Source: Diospyros lotus
Lineage: Eukaryota; Streptophyta; Magnoliopsida; Ericales; Ebenaceae
Direction of reading: 5' to 3'
Length of the DNA stretch: 64,000 nt
Assembly: GCF_014633365.1 (NCBI RefSeq)
Contig: NC_068341.1
Location: forward strand, 41,620,044-41,684,043
Made by a program: the position numbers and the translations under genes. This document shows, piece by piece, positions 47,313 to 57,400 of this stretch. The notes under the pieces were generated by a model. That model was not told the origin of the DNA. It did not search any database and saw only the letters and a list, made by a program, of their open reading frames with translations. Position 1 is the first letter of the stretch. The number at the start of each line of letters is the position of its first letter.

Positions 47313-48979
47313 GGATAAAGTTCATAGTATACCTAAATGATGACCACCAAGGACACCCATTACCCCCCTACACACATGCAATAGGACTGCAAGGGACAAG
47401 GGAGACAACATTTAGGGAAAACAGGATGCAAAAGCTTGGACATGGTTGTGGGTGCAGGCATGCAGTGTGTGTCTGACACAGAGATAGGCAAAAGCCAGTG
47501 TGCATGCAAGGTGCACAAGCGCTAGGCATGATTCACAGGAAGGAAACAAACGAGACACTAAAGGAGTACTTGTCCCATATCGAACTTCTATGAGCTTGTA
47601 TAAGGGGCACATGCCTATAAATAAGCAAAATGCCTCACCTTGGTTGTAAGCAATCAAAGCTTTCCTGCATAAGAGAGCCCAGCTATTCAAGATTGCCCCA
47701 CTCTAGTCTTCTTTTCCTCTTGGGCTACCTTTGGGTAACTCAAGTGCCCAAGGCAACATTTTTTGGGGCTTAAGTTCTTTGTCCATGATAATACCCAAGA
47801 GTTCCCCTCCTAATTTTTCTTGGTTTTCCTCTGCCTCTTTTGCTAGATACTTCTTCACAAGAGCCTGTGTTAGCCATCTTCTTATATGACCAAACCATTT
47901 TAATTATGAGCCACTCATCTTCTGTCGAACTTGGCTGCTTTTAGTTTAATACTCTATTGTGGTGGCACTGGAATGCTTAAGCATTCAAAATTGATCGAGG
48001 CTGTAGACACATGAAGCTGACTGCCATATCATCTGAAAGAACTGAAACTCTTCAAATTCTCACTTTTCTGAAAGTATATTTTTACATGGTAATTTGCAGG
48101 CCAACCAGTGGAGAAGTTTGCTCTGACAAAGAAGAAACAACAACATTGTAGGCTCATCAAAGTGGAATATTGTAATTGGACACCAGCCCTGGAAACATGA
48201 GGTAATCAATTAATGTTTTAGAACTTGTAATTCCAGCAGAGTGGTAGCCTTTGATCATTGTGTTCTGGGAGCAATGGCCTCTTCTTGCCAGGGGGATAAT
48301 CATCACAGCTTGGTTTGGGCAGTCATTCAGAGGCATATTGCTGTTATTTACGTGCAAAACTGCCAGCAAATTTTTTGTTGTAACCATTAGACTCCTAATT
48401 GTTCTACATTTAGCAAGAAACGTGTAGTGGTAAATCTGATTCTAGAGCAAGAGCAAGAACATAAATATATTCACTTATTCTTGTAGCTCAAAGGTGGAGT
48501 TCATAATCTTCAACCTCTTGAACCATCACCTCTGGAGAGAGATAGAAGAAGAGGATATGCTTGTAATTTCTGGTAGGGCACCAGTTTATGGAGTGCTCCC
48601 ATAATGTCTTTCGAACAGTCCTATTTTGCCAAAGAGATTTGTTTCCACAACTTAAACATAACGTTCCAGTTGAACGCCTTGTGTAATTTTCTCCTAGTAA
48701 TGGATAAAAAAGGCATTTTTTCAAATGTTGTTTATTGTTGTGTAGTTGCTTGTTTCCATTGTCTCCATTCAACCAAGGAGCTATAAAGTGACAATAAAGA
48801 ACAAAACAGAACCAATATCATTATAATTATGCTCATTCAAAATTAATAATTCATAACTTATAATTAGGTGAATACTACACTCTAATAATTTATACCCCAG
48901 AAACAAACAGAAAACTGCGTCTTGTGACAAAGTACTTCAGAAACACGAACAAGACCATTCTTAGAACTACTTCAAGGGC
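47313..48979. other. Intergenic DNA downstream of eIF6, possible RTE fragment
   Basis: 47780-47950, read on the minus strand, vaguely resembles the end of an RTE-type reverse transcriptase (compare 51535-51805). The rest has no recognised feature. Confidence 0.35.
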
Positions 48980-51900
48980 TCAAACATAGGTGTCAATCAA
49001 TGATTTCCTCATTTCATCAACAATGGCACTAGGTTGGGCTTCTCTCAACTTGAGGACACTCTCAATGACAGACAGTTCTGTTGCTGTAGTGTCCGACCCA
49101 CAGAATGCCGTCCAGTCATTCACTGTCAAGCCGGCAGCGATCACTTCGCTACCACGGTTTACGGTCCCCGCCACCAAAGGGACCTGAAGAAGGGTTGAAA
49201 GTTCATCTAAATCTTCAATGGAAGTATGAGGATGGACCTGCTCCACGCCAAGTTTTAATTAGAAAGAGAACAGAACAAAATGGAAAAAAAAAAAAAAGGT
49301 ATTGCTATATATTGGGGAAGATTGTCTTACCAAGCCACCTTTATTTGAGAAGGCACAATAGCTACCCACTAGAATGTTACCAGCGATCGTCTGCCTAAAA
49401 ACTTCCACTCCAAGAACATCAGCAATCAGCTCCTCAGTTTCCTGCAAGTCAACAGAGAAAAGTAAAACATGAGCAGCCTGAATGAAGTCTAGTAACAGAT
49501 TAACATCAGAAAAATGAGGATCCATTATATGGGTCAGTATTGAGGGTTTAAGATTCCGAGCAATAACTTCAAATGGGTAGCAAATTTACCGAGAACAATT
49601 GTTGATCAAACTCTTCTCATCACACTGCAGTTAACACTAAGTTATCCTAAGTATGGATATAGACATGAGTTTTGGGCAATATACAACAGACATCCAGACA
49701 GCAATTTCCAAAAAAGTTAATACACAATATATTGGACACATCAAGAAATATATACTCATGTATAATATAAGTGAAATAATAATCATTTATTTATCTTTAA
49801 ATTAAAAATATATTATAAAGACTATCGATAAATAAGTTCAAAGTTCAGCGCTACAAAACACGTAGATTTGAAAAATCTAGAGTAGTAAGGGGCAATAGAT
49901 ATAATCAACAGTTTTTGTTATTCAGTACTGATTTTCAGCTTGTTCTAAAACTTAAATGTGGCTCTTATCTGTTTAAGTGATTGGCATTGTCTACTATTTG
50001 TATGTAGGTAGTGTGTTTGAAGTATCCAAGATGTATCTGGTTTTAAGAATATAAAAAATATAAACACATTTGGATTAGCATCAAGTTACTTCTTCGTAGT
50101 AATATAAGGTCGCTCATTTGTGACTGGAAGGTCATGAGTTCAAATTGTCATATAACAACCTTCTTTAAAAAAAGCAAAAAGTTGCAAAACAAAAATGACC
50201 CTCCCTCAACCCTTGCAAAGACACCTGATGCACGCTCAGAAGTCAAGGTCAGCTCCATCAAAAAAATTTATTGCTGCTAGAACTAATTTCTCAAACCCAC
50301 CCCCAAAACAATCCCCCCCCTCAAACAAGGATTTCATCTGCCAAAAGTTAAACACAAGAAAGTGTTATGTTGCATTTGGCAAAGAAGCAGAGCATAACCA
50401 ACAAATTACAGGTATCTAGTATTAAGTTATTATTACATTACAGGAGCAGGAATAAAGTTTCTGCAGGAAGAAAACAAAAGGGAAAAAATATAACCTTAAC
50501 CAAACTATACCAATACCTTATTTAAACTAATTAGAAATTGAAACAGAATTCATAAAAGACATTTCTCCCAGGGAAATAGGCAACTTTACCCTGTCGAGAT
50601 CAGTGTGAGCTAGTGCAACATAGTCATTGCAAGCTATGCAGTTTCCAAGAGCAGATAGTCTCTCTTCAATGCGTTGGACCACCACTTGATCCGGAAGACT
50701 GTTTCTCAGGTGTTGAAGTTCTTACATAAGCAAAAATATTTGAAATTTAAGGTCCAATGGTCCTCCGGAAAAAGGCCAACAAATATAATCAACAAGATCA
50801 CAAAGAATAAAGTTAATTCAGTTCAATAATTATGACAGAAGAATCAATTAAAATATGCACTAGATATTAGCAATGTCATGTAGGGCACGACATTGAAAAG
50901 CAATAGCCTCTAAAGGAAGGCATGACAATCATAAACTTATATATTCATAATTGGAAGATGAAAACCATGAAAAAAAAGAAGTTTGAGCTAGTAAAAGACA
51001 ACCACCACACTCCCGTTTGCATTTAAACTAAAATCGCTAGAGCAATCAATCTACAGACTGTTGCACTTGCCACAAAGGTGATAGCTCGGCACAATTACTT
51101 TTCAGAAACAACATAACCTACATCATATCTTTAACTTGAGATAAAGACATATCCATGTTATTTACATCCCAATCCCTTGAAACAAATCTAAGAACCAACC
51201 GTAGGGATTTAGCAGGATGTGAGAGGTAAATCCCAAGGGACGGGGGGGAATAATTTGTTTAAAAGCTTAGGAACTACCACATGTAGTTTTAAGTTGTTTC
51301 AACCAAATGTGCAATTGCTTGACCACGCAAGATGGATTTCATCCTCCAGCCAAAAAGTGAGTAAATCACTCAACAACAAATCCTTTAAACCATGTGCTCT
51401 TTGATGATGATTTTCATCCCTTCTAAGACAGAAGGAATATGAAAATATTGATTGAAGTCAAAGATTACACACAGCTCAGTCACAGCAGTCTGCACAACAA
51501 TAGTGCACCACCAATATCAACAATAATCACAAGCCATAATCCCGCTGGGGGGGAGTCATCTATATGAATTTTAGATCTCCAATTATCCCTATCCATGGTT
51601 ATATCCTGTATATGACCATTATATACTGTGTCATTTCTAAGGTTTCCCAATGAGTTTTCTTAGGCCTTCCTCTCCCTCTTTTGCTACACATTTTCTCCAT
51701 TTCATCCATTCACCTCACAAGTGCTTCCATCAGTTTTCTTTGCACAAGATTAAACCATCTTAATGAAACTCTCTTTATCTTATCTTTAATACGCATCACT
51801 CCCAAAATAGTGCACCATTACAACATAAAAGATAAAAGAGCAGTACTTTGTTCTATGATATTTTGTCCAAGATTTCAATGTCCCAAACCGAGGATAAAGT

Positions 51901-52920
51901 ACACAACTTGTTTCACTTTTGCATTTTTAGTCTTTCTATCTCTTTTTCTATTTTTTTTATAAGCAACGAACAATAATTATTTCTCACCAACAAATATGAC
52001 CTATACATATTGACTTTAGCCATATAGCATAAACAGTATCTGAACTTTATTTGCCGCTATCTAAGTACCCTGTCACAATGACTTGTGCACCTACTCAGGC
52101 TTCTGGTAAAGTTCTAAATCAAATTCACAATCTGCAAGTACGTAAAAACTACAGGACTTTCAAAAAGGTCGAAGCCACCACTCCCAACAACTAGTCTAAC
52201 CTTCAAATAGTTGGAGGAGGTAGCCTGCCTCACCTAGAGAGCTCCTCCAGGATATTGGATGAGTACAATACACATATAATAATTTATTTTTGAATATGAA
52301 GGAAAGGTTACAGTATTGCAGCGTTACCTTGGTCAGTAGTGGTATGAGGCAGGAGAAGCCCTTTTTTGTTTCCTGCAATAAAAATCAAATGATTATATTA
52401 AGACAGTTACAATAAAGCTCAAGACATCTAAAAAGAAGTGCTTCCATGAAAATATAAGAGAATTCAAAGTCCTGACCAGCACAAAGCCGTCCAATGATCC
52501 GAGTGCCTCCAATGGAGGTTTTGACTACAGGGATAACACCTGCCAACTCAGCCTCAAACGTGCTGAAAAAAGGCCAGACATTAAACTTCTAGCTCCTTTT
52601 TGTAAGCCATAGACAGAACAAGACAAGATTCAAAAACACAATCCCAACACATAAAGAAACCTGTAAAAGCTTTCGGAACCTCCAATAGCAACGAGACAGT
52701 ATGCATTGGTCAGCTTCGAGAAAACCCCAACTTCACAGGAGTTCTCAAATTGAAGTCCTGCACCAAACGCATCCACAATTCAACCAAGCACATAGAGAAC
52801 GAAATTATTCGCAATAAACACGAGAAAACATAAATTTGTACCCAAAACAAATTGTATAGGCAGTTATTGTTATATGGATAGATACATATCAAACGGTGTA
52901 AGCAACTTACTAGTTGCCAT
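48980..52920 (-). CDS. EIF6: Eukaryotic translation initiation factor 6 (ribosome anti-association factor)
   Basis: eIF6 binds the pre-60S ribosomal subunit, is needed for its biogenesis, and stops premature joining with 40S; it acts in nucleolus and cytosol. Coding exons on the minus strand: 52920-52911, 52757-52661, 52562-52477, 52372-52328, 50720-50590, 49441-49331, 49237-48980. Phases agree throughout and give exactly 245 residues, the family length. Conserved strings are [85 protein letters not shown] and [13 protein letters not shown]. The first coding exon holds only 10 coding bases. Intron 4 (1.6 kb) and intron 5 (1.1 kb) contain LINE and SINE remnants. The CDS is intact. RRN3 is the divergent neighbour. 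Confidence 0.97.
50080..50172 (+). mobile_element. Au-like SINE remnant in eIF6 intron 5
   Basis: TTTGTGACTGGAAGGTCATG followed by AGTTCAAATTGTCATATAAC matches the B-box region and downstream body of plant Au SINEs (consensus GTGACCTGGAGGTCACGGGT). It ends in an A-rich tail. Partial and diverged. Confidence 0.5.
51535..51805 (-). mobile_element. RTE-type LINE 3' fragment in eIF6 intron 4
   Basis: Minus-strand translation with shifts gives [19 protein letters not shown] and [14 protein letters not shown], the conserved end of plant RTE-like reverse transcriptases (..[19 protein letters not shown]..). It is truncated and non-functional, and in the same orientation as eIF6. Confidence 0.7.
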
Positions 52921-52971
52921 GATAATAAGAAAACGAACCCAACAAAGGCGGGAGACACGGAATAACAGGAT

Positions 52972-53086
52972 CTGCAAACACAGTCAACCAAACGAATTAA
53001 CAATAGGGAATCAAAACAAATGCAGAAGCTGTTAACTGAACATGTGCAATGGATACACACATACATATCCTCCATACACAGATTAC
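52972..53086 (-). other. 5'UTR intron of eIF6
   Basis: On the minus strand TTCCAG|GTAATC and TTTGCAG|ATCC bound 115 bases. The following exon (52971-52911) contains 51 leader bases plus the first 10 coding bases. Confidence 0.6.
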
Positions 53087-53164
53087 CTGGAAGACGATGA
53101 CTTGCAGATTAGGTTTGAAACCACAGCGTCGCGTTGACAATCTCCAATTAGGGCTCCTATAATG

Positions 53165-53173
53165 CGTTAGGGT
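53165..53173 (-). promoter_or_regulatory. Telo-box at eIF6 5' end
   Basis: AACCCTAAC on the minus strand, about 80 bases upstream of the leader donor site. Telo-boxes (AAACCCTA) are enriched near the start of plant translation and ribosome genes. Confidence 0.5.
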
Positions 53174-53214
53174 TCTATGACGGGAGAACCCAATATCAAT
53201 CTGATTTTGGGGAA

Positions 53215-56030
53215 AATTACACTAATCACCCAGAACTTCGCCAAAAATACATATAATACCCTTCCAGTTTTGATAATAAAAGCTTTGGGTTTTTAGTTTT
53301 GAATTTATTTTTAATTTTGTGTTTTAAAATTTTTAAAAATATATTATTTTTTTTATTTTGAAAAATTATTACTTAAAACATAAAATTAAAAAACATATTT
53401 ACTTTAAAAATTTTAAAAATAAATATTTTATAATATTTTACTCAATAAATTTGATTATTAAATAATAAAATTAACTCTTTTTATTTAAATTTTACTATTA
53501 AAATAAAATAATAAAATTAATTAATGAATTGTTCACATACATCTTAGCTAGAATTTATATTGAATTATACATTTAATAATATATTATATATTATCTTATA
53601 TTTTTAATTATAATATAGATATACTATATTTTTAAAATTTTAAATAAATATATAAATTTATTTTCAAATTTTAAAATAAATGTTTCTTCTTATTTTTTAT
53701 TTACTTTTTTTCTTTTCTTTATTTATCTTTGATTCTTCTATTCTCCGATACCTCGCATCTTCTTTGTCACTAGCAGCTATCGCCAACTAAAGATTCACAT
53801 GATTAGAGTCTATTATTAGAAACTTCAAATCAAATAGGTTAACATACACAAAAATAGCCTAGATGTAACAGTTTAATTTTTGTATATTTAATTTTTTATT
53901 TTCAGGCACAAAATGAAAAATGCATTGCCTATCGTGATTGGCTACCGTGGGCGATCGTTTCCAGGGATTAAAGACAACCACCCGACACCCAAGGATCCAT
54001 CAACCAACGTGTCCAAAAACTAACAAAATCCAATAGCCAAATTTTCTTATATTTAAGCTTAAATATTCAACCAAACCTAACACCCTATGGTATGTGATTT
54101 TCGGCCACGAAATTAACCACCCGACACCCAAGAGCCCATCAACTAACATATCTAAAAACAAGCAAGAGAATGAAGATGAGATAAAAGACAAGGGACAAAA
54201 CCAACAAGATCGAATGGCAGATGCGGTCGATGGTGGTGATAGCAATAGTAGTGGCGAGCGCAGTCGACGATGGCGCGTGGCGATGATAGAGATGAAAGAC
54301 ATGGTCAATAGGAGAGGCTTGAGAATGAATGGAATATAGGAGAAATGAGAAAACATAAGATAATAACTGAGAAATACAATAGATCTGTGAGATTTGGGGA
54401 TGCGGGGGGAGTATTTTGAGCGTTTTGGCATTTTCAACGTATTTTAGCTAAAAACACCCAATTGTTTTTGGTTTCCTTTACAAACAAATTTCTTATTTTT
54501 AAAAATGCATATTTTAAAATAGCAAAATAAATGGGTTTTTAGTATTTTAAAAAACTGAAAATTCAAAACGGGCTTAAAACAATAAAGATAATGCGTTTTA
54601 TATTTTATTTTTGTGTTCAATTTATTTTTGTTTAAAAATAATAATTATTATATTATTAAACAATATGATTTATTTTTTGATTGCCAATATCCAAAGTTAT
54701 GAATAAATGATATTTTTTTTAAATTATTGTGTTTATAATTAAATTATTTTAAAAAATATATAATTTAATTTTACATTATACTAAACAAACACAAATTGAT
54801 AACTTTGACAATAATTAAATTTACTGAATCCTTAAATTATGATGCTTAGAAATGTCTCGGAAATGTTGTTTTGATATTTTTGAAATGTTTTCTGTATCAA
54901 AATGTCTATAAATACTAAAAAATATATATATTTTTATAATTTTAAAAATATTTTAAGCCCATTTGGTAATATTAAAAAATACCTCCAATTTTCATTTTGT
55001 ATGTGTTTTCCATTTTAACCCTTAAATATATCTAAAATAGCCTTCAATTTAATATTTGTTATTTCGAATAAAGTTTGATTATTTTGGCTTTGCTTTTATT
55101 AATTTATGTCATTTTAGTTAAATTATTTATAATGAAAAAAAAGAATTGAAAGTGAAAATAAACAAGCGATCCCATTATCCAATTCATGCAAAAGACGATG
55201 TATGCCAAACTTATGGCTTGTTTGGTAAAGCAGTTTGACCGCTTAATAGTTTATAAGTTATTAAGAAAAATTGGTGAGTGTTTGAGCTAGCTTAAACGTT
55301 GTGGCAACAACTTTTGGCAAGAGCTATTGGAAGATAATTTTTGCAAAAAACTACTTATTTAGAAGCTAGGTTGACCAAGCATTTTATTATTTTATCTTCA
55401 TATTTTTGCTAATGTCTAGTCATGTTATATTCTTTAACCTCTGTCTCCCACCTTCTTATTATTCTTTAACTATTTCAGTTGTCGTTGTCAACCATTGCTG
55501 TCGCCCCCACCAGCTATTTATTGCTGGTAATCACCCTCATTGGCAGCATCAACCATCGTTTCCCCGCCATTGCTCCCATCATCTCCTCGGTTGTAAGAGT
55601 TTGACCGTTGCCCATCATCTTCTCCGTCGCCTCATCGGCTGCTACCCATCGCCGTCCATGCTTCGCCTTATTTCCTTCTTACTATCGTGTCGTTTATGTG
55701 TATATATATATATGTAACAATAGTAACACATAATAATATATATTGATAATAATATATATTGTTGTTATATAACATATATAATAATATTATATTAATATAT
55801 TTTTAATAATTATGTATAATTTATTAACATTTAATTATAAAATTTTATATTATTCAACAACATCTTTATTTTCGTCTTTTTATCAAGTTTGTAATAGTTT
55901 ATCAAATTTTTCAAACCAAACATATAACTATTAACTGATAATTATTAATTGATAATAGTTTAAACACTACCTAACTTAAACACTATAACCAGCTTAAACA
56001 CTAGTTTAAAAGTTATAAAATAAAGAGCCA
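53215..56030. other. Divergent intergenic region between eIF6 and RRN3
   Basis: AT-rich with scattered GC-richer islands (53930-54320, 55440-55690) that have short open frames but no recognised protein. 53965-53995 and 54115-54140 share ACCACCCGACACCCAAG, a dispersed 17-base direct repeat. Sequence near 53210 (GGAAAATTACACTAATCACCC) looks like a common plant MULE end, but no partner was found. Confidence 0.45.
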
Positions 56031-56247
56031 ATATCTGTTATCCCGTCCAGCCAATAAGAAACAGTCACATCACCCATTTTTAAATAGTAATTTTTGCTAT
56101 GTTTTATAATCAACATAATAACATATATAAATCAACATATATTTCATTTATAATTTTTTTTGTTTGATTTTATAACTTTTTTTTGTAAAAATTATTATTT
56201 AAAAATGGTGATGCGGCTGTTTCTCATTGGCTGGACAGAGAAGGACA
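56031..56247. mobile_element. MITE close to the RRN3 promoter
   Basis: Long terminal inverted repeats: left GTCCAGCCAATAAGAAACAG (from 56045) pairs with the reverse complement of the right end, GTCCAGCCAATGAGAAACAG (ending 56236). Pairing continues through CATCACCCATTTTTAAATA and AGTAATTTTT. Outer bases (CTGTTATCCC / CTGTCCTTCTC) pair loosely. Target duplication not certain. It ends about 90 bases before the telo-box of RRN3. Confidence 0.75.
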
Positions 56248-56334
56248 GCAAAATGGGAGAGATCCTGGCTCCAAAATAAAAGCCTTGCCAAACTAAGCCT
56301 TAACCTGAGTTAGAAGTATAACCCTACTGAGGGG

Positions 56335-56348
56335 TTAGGGTTTGGGCT
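56335..56348 (+). promoter_or_regulatory. Telo-box and site II element upstream of RRN3
   Basis: TTAGGGTTT (reverse of AAACCCTAA) at 56335-56343 overlaps TGGGCT (site II) at 56343-56348. This pair is a known signature of plant ribosome-biogenesis promoters. Confidence 0.6.
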
Positions 56349-56416
56349 GAAAAGTTTTTAACGCCTTGGCGCATACCCCTCCCTTCGGTCTGGCGGCGCG
56401 CGCGCGAGAGAGAGAG

Positions 56417-56524
56417 GCTCCGGCCAGCTCGGGCCTCACCGTAAGACAACGCCGTCCAGACTCAGACTCAGCTCCTGCGAGCTCCGGCTTTAGCGTAAGG
56501 CAACGCTGTCCAGACTCAGACTGA
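56417..56524 (+). repeat. 54-bp tandem duplication in the RRN3 leader
   Basis: Two imperfect copies, 56417-56470 and 56471-56524, each ending GTCCAGACTCAGACT and containing CGTAAGRCAACGC. Each copy holds a GTAAG that could be a splice donor. A third GTAAG at 56552 is the more likely leader donor. Confidence 0.85.
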
Positions 56525-57400
56525 GCTTCTCTCTGTTTTCAGTCCTTTGATCGTAAGCTCTGTCTCTCTCTTTCTCTGTATGGACGTATATTCATGCATG
56601 TGTGTATTAATTAGTTATAGACATGTATTAAGCGGAGTGCACGGAGTCTTTATTGATATGTGGATTACGATAGGTAAGTCTATCGAACTCGGTTGCTAGA
56701 CTTCTGAAAAATTCTCCCTACTTAGGGGCGTAGTAGTTGAAATTGAGCTAATCTCAATGTTGTAATCTGATAATTATCGGATAAGTTAGTTTTAATATTC
56801 TAGAATGGTTTCAACTTCTAGGATTAATAATTATGCTTGGAATTTCGTGTATTTGGAGCTTTTTTGGGAAATTTTCCTTTTTACCACGAGTATCCTGAAG
56901 CACTTTGACGAAGCTTGCTCGTGTATCGAGTTTAAAAGGCTCGTATGGATTAGTTCATTACATAGGAAATTTACCTTAAAACATATTTTGGATACGGTTT
57001 TTACTTATTTTTAAGCTTGACTTGAATTTAGTTCGCTAAGTTTATAAGCACTATAGTAATAAGTTAGTTAATCTTGGCTCTTAATTTGGGCTTGTTTAAG
57101 ATTGTGTGGATTGGAGCAAGTATCAACCTTTGCTTATGACCTAAGCTCGTAAGATTTAACTTGACATAGGAACAACTTACTTGAGCAGAACCTGTGATCT
57201 AAGTTTGCTTTAAGATTTTACTCTACATACCAAGCTTGAATGCATTTGAATTTGTTAATTTTCTAGCCAAGCTTGAATAACCTGCTACCTGGCTTGGTTT
57301 TCATATTAATGGTTAACCATGAATTTCCAATTATGCAGGTTGAGTTAATAAATTTACTTCTTCTGGTCCCCGTGGAGCATTGCATATAATTGCTGAGACC

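Noticed and set aside
53205..53240. Possible left end of another MULE (GGAAAATTACACTAATCACCC)
   Set aside because: No matching inverted end or 9-bp duplication was found within the following 2 kb.
54000..54437. 145-residue minus-strand frame in the eIF6-RRN3 interval
   Set aside because: No recognisable domain, biased composition (Ser/Leu/Phe) and no intron or promoter signs; probably a chance frame.
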